DNA of 64,000 bases from Noviluteimonas lactosilytica (GCF_020866925.1 NZ_JAJGAK010000001.1:1284189-1348188), one strand, 5' to 3'. Positions 16,657-26,175 are shown, counted from the first letter of the stretch. The notes: a model not told the origin generated them from the sequence alone. Program-made: numbers and translations.

Positions 16657-16941
16657 TCAGCGCCCCGGCAGCGGACGGTTGAAGCGGCTACCCGGCCGCA
16701 GCAGCCACCACGTGAACAGGCTCGACGACGCGGTCGCCGCCCAGAACAGGAAGAACCCGATCGTATATCCGAGCTCGCGTCCCACCGCGATGCGCGGGAA
16801 CGTGATGTCCCGCAAGGCAATGGGATCGACGAAGGCGAAGAACACCATCGTCGCCACGCCCGCGGCGAAGAAGCTCGGCCACGCGATCGCACCGATGCGT
16901 TGCGCCATCGGGCGCGGCGGATGGTCGAAGGTCGCGTTCAT
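16657..16941 (-). CDS. small membrane protein of unknown function in the cco operon
   Basis: A 94-residue protein with two predicted transmembrane helices: IAWPSFFAAGVATMVFFAFV (about residues 19-38) and LGYTIGFFLFWAATASSSLF (about 58-77). It has no cysteines or heme motif. I recognise no family. Its ATG overlaps the ccoP stop (TGATG), and its stop is 3 bp before ccoG, so it is embedded between structural and assembly genes. A role as an assembly or accessory subunit of the oxidase is inferred from position only. Confidence 0.78.
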   Translation of the reverse strand: MNATFDHPPRPMAQRIGAIAWPSFFAAGVATMVFFAFVDPIALRDITFPRIAVGRELGYTIGFFLFWAATASSSLFTWWLLRPGSRFNRPLPGR

Positions 16942-17879
16942 CACTGCGCTCCCGCCGCCGTGGCCTGCGAATTCGACAGCGACCAGACATAGGCGGCGAC
17001 CAGGCGCGCGCGCGTCTCGCCGAGCAGTTGCTCGTGCGCGGGCATGCTGCCGTGGCGGCCCTTGGCGATCGTCGCGTACAAACTCGCACTGTCGCTGCCG
17101 TACAACCAGTAGTCGTCGGTGAGATCCGGCGCGCCGAGGTCCTGCTTGCCCTTGCCGTCGACGCCGTGGCAACTCGCACATACCGCCTCGAACAGCGGCT
17201 TGCCGCGCGCGGCGCCGTAGTTGTTCTGCATCAGGCGCGCGGGATCGGGCAATGCGCGCACGTAGGCGACGACGTCGCTCACCGCATGTTCGCCGCCGAG
17301 ACCGGTGAGCACCTTGCCCCACTCCGGCATCACGCCCTCGCGGCCCTTCATCACCGTCGCCAGGATCTGCTCGGGCCTGCCGCCCCAATGCCAGATGTCG
17401 TCGGTGAGGTTCGGATAACCGACCGCGCCCTGCGCGGACGAGCCGTGGCACGTCGCGCACGTGTTGTTGAAGATCGCGCGACCGAGGCGTCGCGCCGCGG
17501 GATCCTGCGCGAGCACGTCGATCGACTTGCCGCGATACGGCGCGAACGTTTCATCGAGCCGCGCGTTGTCCGCGGCCTTCTGGATCGCATGCTGCCCGCT
17601 CGACGTCCATCCGCCGACGCCCGCGAATGCACCGAGCCCCGGGAAATACAGCAGGTACCCGATCGAGAACACGATCGTGATCCAGAACAGGTTGATCCAC
17701 CACTTCGGCAGCGGCTTGTTGTATTCGGTGATGTCGCCGTCGTCCCAGTAGTGGCTGGTGTCTTCGGGCTTCGGGTCGCCGGGACGGCGCTTCGCGGTCC
17801 ACCACAACAGCCAGCCGCAGCCGACGATGTTGATGACGACGAGCGCGATCACGTACCACGACCATCCGGGAGTCATCAT
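16941..17879 (-). CDS. ccoP: cbb3-type cytochrome c oxidase subunit III (diheme)
   Basis: A 312-residue membrane-anchored diheme cytochrome c. It has an N-terminal helix (residues ~8-28), a second hydrophobic segment around 60-80, then heme motifs CATCH (Cys141, Cys144, His145) and CASCH (Cys234, Cys237, His238). It passes electrons to CcoO and CcoN. Two adjacent ATG codons (17879 and 17876) are possible starts. The gene overlaps the ccoQ stop. The motif order and length are canonical. Confidence 0.95.
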   Translation of the reverse strand: MMTPGWSWYVIALVVINIVGCGWLLWWTAKRRPGDPKPEDTSHYWDDGDITEYNKPLPKWWINLFWITIVFSIGYLLYFPGLGAFAGVGGWTSSGQHAIQKAADNARLDETFAPYRGKSIDVLAQDPAARRLGRAIFNNTCATCHGSSAQGAVGYPNLTDDIWHWGGRPEQILATVMKGREGVMPEWGKVLTGLGGEHAVSDVVAYVRALPDPARLMQNNYGAARGKPLFEAVCASCHGVDGKGKQDLGAPDLTDDYWLYGSDSASLYATIAKGRHGSMPAHEQLLGETRARLVAAYVWSLSNSQATAAGAQ

Positions 17880-18019
17880 CGTGCGTCCTCCTCGCGTTCT
17901 TCCTGCAGCGGCAGGCGCGCGGCCTTGTCGAACGCTTCGCGGCGGCGCGGGCTCCACGCCCAGGCCCATCCGCCGATGAACACCGCCAGCAACAACGCGG
18001 TCACGATGCCGGCCACCAT
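17876..18019 (-). CDS. ccoQ: cbb3-type oxidase small subunit CcoQ
   Basis: A 47-residue protein, MVAGIVTALLLAVFIGGWAW followed by a charged tail (SPRRREAFDKAARLPL, EEREED). One transmembrane helix plus the PRRREAFDxAARLPL motif is the signature of CcoQ/FixQ, which stabilises CcoP in the oxidase. Its stop overlaps the tandem ATGs of ccoP, and its start follows the ccoO stop by a couple of bases. It was read directly from the sequence, being short. Confidence 0.92.
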   Translation of the reverse strand: MVAGIVTALLLAVFIGGWAWAWSPRRREAFDKAARLPLQEEREEDAR

Positions 18020-18020
18020 G

Positions 18021-18671
18021 TCAGTTCCCCCTCGGTGCGTGACGGCCGAGCGCCTGCAGGTAGGCGACGACGGCGTCCAGTTCGGTCTTGCCCGCGACGT
18101 CCTTCGCCGCGTTCGCGATCTCGTCGTCGGTGTACGGATCGCCGATTGTCTTCAGCGTGCGCATGTGCGCGGTGATCGCCTGGCCATCGATCGTGTTGTG
18201 TTCGAGCCACGGGAACGACGGCATGTTCGACTCGGGCACCACCGCGCGCGGATCGATGAGATGGATGCGATGCCAGTCGTCGGAGTAACGCCCGCCGACG
18301 CGCGCGAGGTCCGGCCCCGTGCGCTTGCTGCCCCACTGGAACGGATGGTCGTAGACCGATTCGCCGGCCAGCGAGTAGTGGCCGTAGCGTTCGGTTTCGA
18401 AGCGCAGCGTGCGCACCATCTGCGAGTGGCAGTTGTAGCAACCTTCGCGCACGTAGACGTCGCGGCCCGCGAGCTGCAGCGCCGGGTAGGGCTTCACGCC
18501 GGGCAGCGGTTTGATCGTGTCGGCCTGGTACATCAGCGGCACGATTTCCGCGAGCCCGCCGAAGGACACGACCACGGCGATCAGCACCGCCATCAGGCCG
18601 ATGTTCTTCTCGATCTTCTCGTGCGCGTTGTGCGGCTTGTCGGATTCGGTATCCATGCGATCAGGTCTCAT
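18021..18671 (-). CDS. ccoO: cbb3-type cytochrome c oxidase subunit II (monoheme)
   Basis: A 216-residue membrane-anchored cytochrome c. It has one N-terminal helix ([21 protein letters not shown]), then the heme motif CYNCH (Cys78, Cys81, His82) and the CcoO hallmark [16 protein letters not shown]. The ATG at 18671 overlaps the ccoN stop (ATGA). An internal ATG five codons later (18656) gives the more usual N-terminus MDTESDK and is an alternative start. It receives electrons from CcoP. Confidence 0.95.
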   Translation of the reverse strand: MRPDRMDTESDKPHNAHEKIEKNIGLMAVLIAVVVSFGGLAEIVPLMYQADTIKPLPGVKPYPALQLAGRDVYVREGCYNCHSQMVRTLRFETERYGHYSLAGESVYDHPFQWGSKRTGPDLARVGGRYSDDWHRIHLIDPRAVVPESNMPSFPWLEHNTIDGQAITAHMRTLKTIGDPYTDDEIANAAKDVAGKTELDAVVAYLQALGRHAPRGN

Positions 18672-20146
18672 GCAGGAGCATTGGCGGCGAGCGCGTTACC
18701 CGTCGCCGGGTTCTTCGCGGTGGCGTACGTCTTCCAGGTGTTGAACGCCATCAGGAACATGCCGGCGAGCACGAGCGCGCCGCCGCTGAAGCGGACCAGG
18801 TAGTACGGATACGTGGCATTGAGCGCTTCGACGAAGCTGTAGGTCAGCGTGCCGTCGGCGTTGGTCGCGCGCCACATCAGGCCCTGCATCACGCCGGCGA
18901 TCCACATCGATGCGATGTAGAACACGACGCCCAGGGTGTGCAGCCAGAAGTGCGCGTCGATCCACTTGATCGAGTACATGCGCTCGGCCCCGAGCAGGCG
19001 CGGCAGCATCGCGTAGATCGCGCCGACCGAGATCATCGCCACCCAGCCGAGTGCGCCGGCGTGCACGTGGCCGACCGTCCAGTCGGTGTAGTGCGACAGC
19101 GAGTTGACCGTCTTGATCGACATCATCGGCCCCTCGAAGGTGGCGATCATGTAGAAGCTGATCGCGACGATGAGGAACTTGAGGATCGGGTCGGTGCGCA
19201 GCTTGTACCAGACGCCCGACAACGTGAGGATGCCGTTCAGCGCACCGCCCCAGGACGGCGCAAGCAGGATCAGCGAGAACACCATGCCGAGGGACTGCGC
19301 CCAGTCCGGCAACGCGGTGTATTGGAGATGATGCGGGCCGGCCCACATGTACACCGCGATCAGCGCCCAGAAGTGCACGATCGACAGGCGATACGAATAC
19401 ACCGGACGCTGCGCCTGCTTCGGCACGTAGTAGTACATCATCCCGAGGAAGCCGGCGGTCAGGAAGAAACCGACCGCGTTGTGCCCGTACCACCACTGCA
19501 CCATCGCGTCGACCGCGCCGGTGTAGACGATGTATGACTTGGTGAAGCTCGCCGGCAGCGCGATGTTGTTGACGATGTGCAGCAGCGCGATGGCGATGAT
19601 GAAGCTGCCGTAGAACCAGTTCGCCACGTAGATGTGGCGACCCGTGCGCTTGGCGATCGTGCCGAAGAACAGCCAGCCGTATGCGACCCAGACGACCGTG
19701 ATCAGGATGTCGATCGGCCATTCGAGTTCGGCGTATTCCTTGCTCTGGGTGATGCCGAGCGGCAGCGTGATCGCTGCGGACACGATCACCAGTTGCCAGC
19801 CCCAGAACACGAAGCTCGCGAGCTTGTCGGAGATCAGGCGCACGCCGCACGTGCGTTGCACGACGTGCAGCGAGGTGGCGAACAGCGCGCTGCCGCCGAA
19901 GGCGAAGATCACCGCGTTGGTGTGCAGCGGTCGCAAGCGGCCGTACGACAGCCAGGGAATGCCTTCAGCCAGGGTCGGCCAATACAGCTGCGCGGCGATG
20001 AACAGGCCGACGGCCATGCCGACGATGCCCCAGAGGATCGTCGCGAGGGAAAACTGGAGTACGACCTTGTCGTTGTAGGCGACGCGTCGCGGCGCCTCCG
20101 AGGCATCGGTCGCCACGGTTGCAGTCGGAAGCACGACATCGTTCAT
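18668..20146 (-). CDS. ccoN: cbb3-type cytochrome c oxidase subunit I
   Basis: A 492-residue catalytic subunit with about 12 transmembrane helices and the heme-copper site. Histidine-bearing motifs include [14 protein letters not shown] (low-spin heme ligand region), [31 protein letters not shown] (CuB histidines) and [15 protein letters not shown]. It reduces O2 with high affinity while pumping protons. The ATG at 20146 (MNDVVLP) was chosen over one 39 bp upstream because it leaves the usual leader and places an FNR-type palindrome 60 bp upstream. It is the first gene of the operon through to the TauE/SafE gene. Confidence 0.95.
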   Translation of the reverse strand: MNDVVLPTATVATDASEAPRRVAYNDKVVLQFSLATILWGIVGMAVGLFIAAQLYWPTLAEGIPWLSYGRLRPLHTNAVIFAFGGSALFATSLHVVQRTCGVRLISDKLASFVFWGWQLVIVSAAITLPLGITQSKEYAELEWPIDILITVVWVAYGWLFFGTIAKRTGRHIYVANWFYGSFIIAIALLHIVNNIALPASFTKSYIVYTGAVDAMVQWWYGHNAVGFFLTAGFLGMMYYYVPKQAQRPVYSYRLSIVHFWALIAVYMWAGPHHLQYTALPDWAQSLGMVFSLILLAPSWGGALNGILTLSGVWYKLRTDPILKFLIVAISFYMIATFEGPMMSIKTVNSLSHYTDWTVGHVHAGALGWVAMISVGAIYAMLPRLLGAERMYSIKWIDAHFWLHTLGVVFYIASMWIAGVMQGLMWRATNADGTLTYSFVEALNATYPYYLVRFSGGALVLAGMFLMAFNTWKTYATAKNPATGNALAANAPA

Positions 20147-20199
20147 GGGGGTCCCCGCTGTGAGTGCGCGCAGTCTCGCGAACACGGGCCCCGGCCACC

Positions 20200-20213
20200 T
20201 TGATCCGGATCAA
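20200..20213 (-). promoter_or_regulatory. FNR box upstream of ccoN
   Basis: TTGATCCGGATCAA is a perfect match to the FNR/ANR consensus TTGAT-N4-ATCAA. It is centred 60 bp upstream of the ccoN ATG, which is compatible with class II activation at about -41 from a promoter with a 20-bp leader. Confidence 0.85.
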
Positions 20214-20293
20214 ATCGCGCTTTTCGAAGCAGCGCTCTCCGCCGGCGGGGGCCGCGTTCCGGATTCTGAATCCAACGGGGGATGGAAAGGTTT

Positions 20294-20320
20294 GCCGGAC
20301 TCCGCTCGTCGGAATCCGGC
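20294..20320 (-). terminator. hairpin downstream of the nirK-nirV-SCO genes
   Basis: An imperfect 10-bp stem, GCCGGACTCC (20294-20303) with GGAATCCGGC (20311-20320), encloses a 7-nt loop, about 50 bp past the SCO stop on the minus strand. On that strand it is followed by AAACCTTTCC, only weakly T-rich, so the terminator call is tentative. Confidence 0.4.
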
Positions 20321-20370
20321 CGTCTCCGGCGCCCCGGCGCGTTCACGCGCCCGCGTTACATGTCTCCCCG

Positions 20371-20967
20371 TTACAGCTGCGCGCGCACCGCCTTCACGAA
20401 CTCCGGATCGGGCTTCGCACCCACCTGCTCCGTGCGCGCGACGATGCGCCCCTTCGCATCGAGCAGCACCAGCGCGCTGGTGTGGTTGAAGTTGCCGTCG
20501 GCGAGTTCGCGATAGCGCACTCCGAGCACACCCGCGACCTTGCGCACGTCGTCGGGCGCGGGCGCGGCGAGCGTCCATTGCGTCGGGTCCACATGGCGCT
20601 GTTTCGCCATCGCCTTCAGCTGCGCGGGCGTGTCGTGCTTCGGATCCAGGCTGATGAGCACGACGCCGACCTTCGCGCGTTCAGCCGGCGGCAGCGCGCG
20701 TTCGACCGCCTTGCCCGATTCGACGATCAGCGGGCACATGTACTGGCACGAGGTGTAGAACATCGCGACCACGCGCGGCTTGCCCTGCAAGGTGCTCCAG
20801 TCCTGCGTGCGGCCCTGCGCGTCGGTGAGCGGCAAGGCGAGCTTGTAAACCGAGTCGCCGGGGAGCGGCGCGGGTTTGCCGGCCGTGGCTAGCGGTGCGA
20901 TGAATGCGAGCGTGGCTGCAGCAAGCGCGATCGCCGCGCGCGCGGTGAACGTCTTCATCGATGTCAT
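20371..20967 (-). CDS. SCO1/SenC/PrrC-family copper chaperone
   Basis: A 198-residue thioredoxin-fold protein with a signal peptide (TARAAIALAAATLAFIAPLATA). The copper ligands of SCO proteins are present: Cys74 and Cys78 in TSCQYMCP and His162 in FNHTSA. It probably delivers copper, to the CuB site of the oxidase or to NirK, both encoded beside it. The ATG at 20967 follows AGGAG and overlaps the NirV stop. It is the last gene of the nirK operon. Confidence 0.9.
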   Translation of the reverse strand: MTSMKTFTARAAIALAAATLAFIAPLATAGKPAPLPGDSVYKLALPLTDAQGRTQDWSTLQGKPRVVAMFYTSCQYMCPLIVESGKAVERALPPAERAKVGVVLISLDPKHDTPAQLKAMAKQRHVDPTQWTLAAPAPDDVRKVAGVLGVRYRELADGNFNHTSALVLLDAKGRIVARTEQVGAKPDPEFVKAVRAQL

Positions 20968-21770
20968 GGTGCGCTCCTGGCGCAACGGAATCCGAGGTTG
21001 GCGGTGGCGTCGCGCCCTTCGAGCGAAGAGAGCATCGCCACGCGCATCAGCACGGCGTAGTTTTCGCGGTCGTCCATCGACAATGCGCCGGCGCCGCAGA
21101 ATTTCAGCTTGTCCGGGTCGCCCTGGTCGCGGTTGTCGCCCGCTATGAGCAACGCGGAGTAATCGTCGGTCCATTCCCACACGAGGCCGTGCAGGTCCTG
21201 CACGCCGTAGGCGTTCGGCGACTGCAGGCCGGCGCGCGGCAAGGCTTCGTTGGAAGGTCGGGAATACCAGCGGAGGATGCGCTCGCGCCATGCGGGATCG
21301 CTGCGTGCGTCGCGGCGTGTTTCGTCCGCCGCGGCCGCGTATTCCCACTCGTTCCAGGTCGGCAGGCGTGCGCCGATCGATTGACAGTACGCATCGGCGG
21401 CGAACCAGCTGACCCACGTGACGGGCTGGTCCGCGCGCGCATTCGCGCCGAGCTTGTCGGCGCTTTCCCAATGCTGCAGGTAGCGGGATTCGGCGAAGAC
21501 ATCCGCCACGTCGCCGCGCTTCCATTCCGGATGCTTGCGCACGAAGTCGAGGAACTGCCCGTTGGTCACCGGCGTGCGCATCAGCGCGAACGGTGCGATG
21601 CGAACGGCCTTGCCCTTCGCATCGTCGTAGCGCAGCGCCGTCTTGAACGAACCACCGGGCAATCCGGCATACATGCTTGCAGAAGCGCGCGACGCCGCCG
21701 GGCCCGCCGCCATCGTCGCCCCCGCAACGATGCATGCGAACACCAGGCTACCGGCGGCGACGCGACACAT
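20964..21770 (-). CDS. nirV: NirV-like formylglycine-generating-enzyme (SUMF1) family protein
   Basis: A 268-residue exported protein of the SUMF1/FGE-sulfatase fold. Family motifs are readable: TPVTNGQFLDF, DQPVTWVSWFAADAYC, LPTWNEWEYAA, GLVWEWTDD and the terminal NLGFRCARS. NirV is the name given to the FGE-like gene found behind nirK in denitrifiers; its biochemical role remains unclear. The fold does not prove FGE activity. An N-terminal signal sequence (AAGSLVFACIVAGATMAAGP) is present. It starts 1 bp after the nirK stop and overlaps the SCO gene by 4 bp. Confidence 0.85.
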   Translation of the reverse strand: MCRVAAGSLVFACIVAGATMAAGPAASRASASMYAGLPGGSFKTALRYDDAKGKAVRIAPFALMRTPVTNGQFLDFVRKHPEWKRGDVADVFAESRYLQHWESADKLGANARADQPVTWVSWFAADAYCQSIGARLPTWNEWEYAAAADETRRDARSDPAWRERILRWYSRPSNEALPRAGLQSPNAYGVQDLHGLVWEWTDDYSALLIAGDNRDQGDPDKLKFCGAGALSMDDRENYAVLMRVAMLSSLEGRDATANLGFRCARSAP

Positions 21771-21771
21771 T

Positions 21772-23280
21772 TCAGTGACCCTCGGAAGCGTTGGCCGGCT
21801 TTGCCGCGCGGATCGCGGCGGCCTCTTCCTTCGTCACGTGACCGCCCGGATTGCCCCAACTGTTGAGGACGTAGGTGGAGATGTTCGCCACTTCGTCGTC
21901 GGTGAGCTGGTTCATCGGCGGCATGTTGGAGTTGTAGTCCTTGCCGTTGACCGTGACCTTGCCGACGAGGCCGTGCAGGATCGCGTTCGGCACGCGCTTG
22001 GGATCGGCCGCGATGTAGTCGGACTTCGCCAGCGGCGGGAACACGCCTTCCATGCCCTGGCCTTCCGGCTGGTGGCAGGTGGAGCAGGTGCCAGCGAACA
22101 ACGCCTGGCCCGCTTTCACCTGGTCCTCGACGGTGAGCGCACCGGTGGAGGCCGCTTCGGTCGCCTTCTCGACCGCCGCGAGACTGGGCTGCGCGCGATC
22201 GCCGAGATACACGGCATCGACTTCCTTGCCGGAGTAGATGTCCTTGCGTTCCGCGCCTTCGGCCTTGAGCACGGCGAGTGCGCCCTTGTTGAACGCGCGG
22301 AAGATGGAGTGGTCGACCAGCATGTAGCTGCCGGGCACTTCGACGTGGAAGTCCATGATCGCCGCGCCGCCCGCCGGGATCAGCGTGGTCTGCACGTTCT
22401 CGTTGTAGCGCGTGCCGCCTTCGAACCACACCTTGTCGAAGATCTCGCCGATCACGTGGAAGCTGGAGACGAGGTTCGGTCCACCGTTGCCGACATACAG
22501 GCGCACGGTTTCGTTGGTGTTGGCCTTGAGCGCCTTGTCGCCGGTGAGCGCGCCTTCCATGCCGTTGAACAGCACGTAGGTCGGGTGCTCTTCGATCGCC
22601 TTTTCCATGTCGAAGGGCTGCAGGCCCTTCTCGCGATACTTGCCCGTGGTGTAAAAGTCGCCCTGCATCACGTAGTACTCGCGATCCACCGGCGGCATGC
22701 CTTCCGGCGGTTCGACCAGGATCAGGCCGTACATGCCGTTGGCCACGTGCATGCCGACCGGCGCGGTCGCGCAGTGATAGACATACAGGCCCGCGTTGAG
22801 CGCCTTGAAGCTGAAGCGCGACACGTGGCCCGGCGCGGTGAAGCTCGATGCCGCGCCACCGCCCGGCCCGGTCACGCCGTGCAGGTCGATGTTGTGGGGC
22901 ATCTTGCTGTCCGGCATGTTGCGAAGGTGGAAGACGACCGTGTCGCCCTGGCGCACGCGGATGAAGCTGCCGGGCACGGTGCCGCCGAAGGTCCAGAAGG
23001 TGTAGGTCACGCCTTCGGAGATCGGCATTTCCTTTTCGACGACATCGAGTTCGACGATCACGCGCGCCGGTGTCTTCCTTCCGGTAGCGGGGGGTACCAT
23101 CGGTGGCGCCGTCACGACGGCCTTGATGTCGGGCCCCTGCGGCGGGCCCATGTCGCCCTTCAGCGAGCCACCACTGTCGGCGTCTTTCGCGACGGGTGCG
23201 GTCTTGTCGGCCCCGCCGCATGCGACCAGCGCGAACGCGCAGGCGGCAGCGAGGGCCCAGGTACGGAAGCGGTCAGCCAT
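21772..23280 (-). CDS. nirK: copper nitrite reductase fused to a C-terminal cytochrome c domain
   Basis: A 502-residue periplasmic lipoprotein (lipobox LVAC, Cys21) that reduces nitrite to NO. Type 1 copper ligands are His129, Cys170, His178 and Met183. Type 2 ligands are His134, His169 and His324. The catalytic pair is Asp132 and His275. Beyond the two cupredoxin domains (to about residue 340), a c-type cytochrome follows with CSTCH (Cys399, Cys402, His403) and a likely Met ligand in NMPPMNQL. The fused heme probably acts as the electron inlet. An FNR-like palindrome lies 90 bp upstream. Confidence 0.94.
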   Translation of the reverse strand: MADRFRTWALAAACAFALVACGGADKTAPVAKDADSGGSLKGDMGPPQGPDIKAVVTAPPMVPPATGRKTPARVIVELDVVEKEMPISEGVTYTFWTFGGTVPGSFIRVRQGDTVVFHLRNMPDSKMPHNIDLHGVTGPGGGAASSFTAPGHVSRFSFKALNAGLYVYHCATAPVGMHVANGMYGLILVEPPEGMPPVDREYYVMQGDFYTTGKYREKGLQPFDMEKAIEEHPTYVLFNGMEGALTGDKALKANTNETVRLYVGNGGPNLVSSFHVIGEIFDKVWFEGGTRYNENVQTTLIPAGGAAIMDFHVEVPGSYMLVDHSIFRAFNKGALAVLKAEGAERKDIYSGKEVDAVYLGDRAQPSLAAVEKATEAASTGALTVEDQVKAGQALFAGTCSTCHQPEGQGMEGVFPPLAKSDYIAADPKRVPNAILHGLVGKVTVNGKDYNSNMPPMNQLTDDEVANISTYVLNSWGNPGGHVTKEEAAAIRAAKPANASEGH

Positions 23281-23363
23281 GATGGTGTTTCCCCTTGCGT
23301 GGACTTGCGTGGGGGCGGATGCGCCCTTCGGGTGCAGGATCGCGCTGCCTTGCGCTGCGTTTC

Positions 23364-23377
23364 CTGATCCAGATCAA
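23364..23377 (-). promoter_or_regulatory. FNR-like box upstream of nirK
   Basis: CTGATCCAGATCAA differs from TTGAT-N4-ATCAA at one base. It is centred about 90 bp before the nirK ATG in the divergent nirK/porin region. Confidence 0.7.
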
Positions 23378-23413
23378 CTCCGGTGGCTGATGGAAACGGC
23401 CAACCGCGTTGGC

Positions 23414-23427
23414 TTGATCCGGGTCAA
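23414..23427 (+). promoter_or_regulatory. FNR-like box upstream of the porin gene
   Basis: TTGATCCGGGTCAA differs from the consensus at one base and is centred 64 bp before the porin ATG. It lies exactly 50 bp from the nirK-proximal box, so the two divergent genes could also share regulation. Confidence 0.72.
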
Positions 23428-23484
23428 GGTCGCGAAAACCGCCCGGTTCGACCTTGTGCGTAGCGAAAACACCGGGGAAAACAC

Positions 23485-24669
23485 ATGCACCTCCAACGCA
23501 CTGCCGTCGCTCTCGCCGCTTGCCTGCCGTTCGTCGGAATGGCGCAGGACAAACCCGCGGAGCCCGCGCCCTTCGACCTGGAATGGAACGCGCGGCTGCG
23601 ACACGAGTCGGTCGACGACGCCGCATTTCCCAACGACTCGGATGCCACGACGTTGCGCCTGCGTCTCGGCTTGCGCGCGCACTGGGGCACGCATTGGTCG
23701 GCGCTGCTCGAAGGCGAAGGCATCGCCGCCACGGGCGACTACGACAGTGGCGCGAACGGGCGCATCGGCTACCCGGTGATCGCCGATCCGCAGGACGCGG
23801 AGCTGAACCAGGCGTACGTCGCGTGGAAGTCCGATCGCGTGCAGGCGGCGCTCGGGCGCCAGCGCGTGCAGTACGGCAACCAGCGCTGGCTCGGCAACAG
23901 CGGCTGGCGACAGAACGAACAGACCTTCGATGCGTTGTCGTTCGAGGCCAAGCCGTCGAAGCAATGGGCGTTGCGCTACGCGTTCCTGGACCGCGTGCAT
24001 CGCGTCAACGGCGACGACGCGCGTGATCCGCTGGCACGCGAACGCGATCTGACGACGCATGCGATCGAAGCCTTGTTCGTGCCGCGCGCATCGATGCAAT
24101 GGCGCGGGTATGCGTTGCTGCACGACGACCAGGACGTCGCGACCGCTTCCACCGCGACGTACGGCCTGCGCATGAATCTCGGCGAAGGCCCGGGCTTCGC
24201 GCTCGCCGCCGAATACGCGCACCAATCCGACTACGCGGACAATCCGTTGTCGTTCTCGCACGACTACTGGCTGATCGAACCGGCGTACGCGTGGCAGGAC
24301 GTCACCGTGCGCGCCGGCATCGAGCATCTCGGCGGCGATGGGCGCCACGCGTTGCAGACCCCACTCGGGACGCTGCATGCGTTCAACGGCTGGGCCGACA
24401 AGTTCGCGGGCGCGACGCCGCCCGGCGGCCTCGACGATCGCTACGCGTCCCTCGTCGGCAAGGCCGGTTGCGCGAAGTGCGAGTGGATCCTGGCCTTCCA
24501 CGACTACCGGGCCGATGTCGGCGGGCGTTACGGCAGCGAGTGGAACGCGTCGTTCGCGTTCCCCGTCGGCAGCAAGCTCAAGGGCATGTTCAAGCTCGCC
24601 GATTACGAGGCGGACGGCTTCGCGCGCGATACGACGAAACTCTGGATGCAACTCGAGTGGGCGCACTGA
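23485..24669 (+). CDS. alginate-export-type outer-membrane porin
   Basis: A 394-residue outer-membrane beta-barrel. A short signal peptide (to about residue 20, GMAQ) precedes alternating amphipathic strands with many aromatic residues. FDLEWNARLRHESVDD, LGRQRVQYGNQRWLGNSGWRQNEQTFDAL and the closing KLWMQLEWAH resemble the alginate_exp barrel family. The substrate is not known. The gene diverges from nirK and has its own FNR-like box, so a role in nitrite or nitrate passage during anaerobic growth is a reasonable inference. A CAKC pair in an outer loop is unusual for a porin. Confidence 0.8.
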   Translation: MHLQRTAVALAACLPFVGMAQDKPAEPAPFDLEWNARLRHESVDDAAFPNDSDATTLRLRLGLRAHWGTHWSALLEGEGIAATGDYDSGANGRIGYPVIADPQDAELNQAYVAWKSDRVQAALGRQRVQYGNQRWLGNSGWRQNEQTFDALSFEAKPSKQWALRYAFLDRVHRVNGDDARDPLARERDLTTHAIEALFVPRASMQWRGYALLHDDQDVATASTATYGLRMNLGEGPGFALAAEYAHQSDYADNPLSFSHDYWLIEPAYAWQDVTVRAGIEHLGGDGRHALQTPLGTLHAFNGWADKFAGATPPGGLDDRYASLVGKAGCAKCEWILAFHDYRADVGGRYGSEWNASFAFPVGSKLKGMFKLADYEADGFARDTTKLWMQLEWAH

Positions 24670-24698
24670 TCGACGCGCGCCGGCGCATGCGCGATCAG
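24666..24698. terminator. hairpin spanning convergent stop codons
   Basis: CTGATCG (24666-24672) pairs with CGATCAG (24692-24698), with further GC-rich pairing inside. Both the porin stop and the stop of the convergent PLP enzyme lie in the stem, so it may act as a bidirectional terminator. There is no T tract. Confidence 0.3.
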
Positions 24699-25759
24699 CA
24701 CGGCACCGGCGGCAACGTCTCCTGCAACGATTCCGGCGCGAGTTCGCGGGCACGCAACCACGCCGGATCGAACAGCGTCTGCGCGTATCGCTCCCCACGA
24801 TCGCACAACAGGCTGACGATGCTGCCGTGCTCGCCGCGCATCTTCATGCGCGACGCGAGATGCAGGCAGGCGGCGAGGTTGGTGCCCGACGAACCGCCGT
24901 AACGCCGGCCGAGCCAGCGTTCGAGCCACCACGCGCACGCGATCGAACGTTCGTCGTCCACTTCGACCACGTCCTCGACCACGTCGAAGAGGAAGCCCGG
25001 CTCCACGCGCGGGCGACCGATGCCTTCGATGACGGTGGCGCGCGTGGCGACGGCTGCGACGTCGCGTGTGCGCCACCCTTGCGCGAACGCACCACCGGTG
25101 GGTTCGGCGACGCACAGCCGCGTCGCGAGGCCCTGGTAGCGCAGGTAGCGTCCGATCGTTGCGGACGTGCCGCCGGTGCCCGCGCCGCAGACGATCCACG
25201 TCGGTTCGGGCATCGGTTCCATCGCCATCTGGCGCAGGATCGATTCGGCGATGTTGTTGTTGCCGCGCCAGTCGGTCGCGCGTTCGGCGAGGCCGAACTG
25301 ATCGAGGTGGCAGGCGCCGTTCGACGCATGCCACGCAGCGCGCGCATGCACGTCGGGCGGATCGTCGACCAGATCGCAGCGCCCCCCGAGCGCCTGCACG
25401 TCGGCGATCTTGCGCGGTGCGGTGCTGGCCGGCATCACCGCGATGAACGGCAGTCCGAGCATGCGCGCGAACCACGCTTCGGAAATCGCGGTGCTGCCCG
25501 ACGACGCATCGACGACTGTCTGCCGCTCGCGCAGGCGTCCGTTGCACAGCGCATACAGGAACAGCGAACGCGCCAGGCGATGCTTCAGGCTGCCGGTCGG
25601 ATGCGCCGCCTCGTCCTTGAAGTAGAACGGGATGCCCGGGAACTGCGGCAGGTCCAGGCGCAGCAGGTGCGTGTCGGCGGACCGGTTGGCCTCGCGGCGC
25701 AACTGGCCGATCGCATCGCGGATCCAGCCGCGGTCGGCGACGATCAGCGGGTCCGTCAT
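24695..25759 (-). CDS. PLP-dependent cysteine synthase-family protein
   Basis: A 354-residue fold-II PLP enzyme. The PLP-binding lysine lies in HPTGSLKHRLA, the substrate-loop motif reads DASSGSTAISEA, and the phosphate loop reads CGAGTGGTSATIGRYL. The closest general family is CysK/CBS-like. Longer than CysK, it belongs to the subgroup annotated as PLP-dependent cysteine synthase family, whose reaction is not settled. The ATG overlaps the stop of the SirB-like gene (ATGA), placing it at the end of the NO reductase operon. Confidence 0.87.
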   Translation of the reverse strand: MTDPLIVADRGWIRDAIGQLRREANRSADTHLLRLDLPQFPGIPFYFKDEAAHPTGSLKHRLARSLFLYALCNGRLRERQTVVDASSGSTAISEAWFARMLGLPFIAVMPASTAPRKIADVQALGGRCDLVDDPPDVHARAAWHASNGACHLDQFGLAERATDWRGNNNIAESILRQMAMEPMPEPTWIVCGAGTGGTSATIGRYLRYQGLATRLCVAEPTGGAFAQGWRTRDVAAVATRATVIEGIGRPRVEPGFLFDVVEDVVEVDDERSIACAWWLERWLGRRYGGSSGTNLAACLHLASRMKMRGEHGSIVSLLCDRGERYAQTLFDPAWLRARELAPESLQETLPPVPC

Positions 25760-26160
25760 TGCGCGAACCACCAGCGCACGAAGCCGAGCGGCTCGTGCGA
25801 GCGCGCGGTCGCGTAAATCGACGCGAAGAGCAGCAACGCACCGAGGAACGACAGCACGCGCGCCCGCTTCGTCTTCGCGCGCCGCAACGCGTACACGCCG
25901 AGCACGACGTAACCGACGAGCAGCGACAACTTCACCGCCAACCATCCGTTTGCGAACATCGCGCCCGGCAGGATCGTGAGCAGCATCAACGCGGCGGTGA
26001 GCAGCGCGGTGTCGATCGCGTAGCTGGTCCAGCGCACGGGCGCGGCGTTGGGCCATTGCGCGCCGGCGAGCGCGAAGCTGCCGCGCAGCGCGAACAGCCC
26101 GCCGCTCATGAGCGCGACCATGATGTGGAACGCCTTGATCTGGAGGTAATAGTCGTTCAT
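25756..26160 (-). CDS. SirB2-family membrane protein
   Basis: A 134-residue protein with four transmembrane helices. The start MNDYYLQIKAFHIMVALMSGG and the later GYVVLGVYALRRAKTKRAR match the SirB2 (invasion gene expression up-regulator) family. The biochemical function of the family is not established. A conserved His (His12) in the first helix could bind heme, which is speculation. It lies 15 bp after nnrS and overlaps the PLP-enzyme gene. Confidence 0.85.
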   Translation of the reverse strand: MNDYYLQIKAFHIMVALMSGGLFALRGSFALAGAQWPNAAPVRWTSYAIDTALLTAALMLLTILPGAMFANGWLAVKLSLLVGYVVLGVYALRRAKTKRARVLSFLGALLLFASIYATARSHEPLGFVRWWFAQ

Positions 26161-26175
26161 GGCATCACGCGATCA

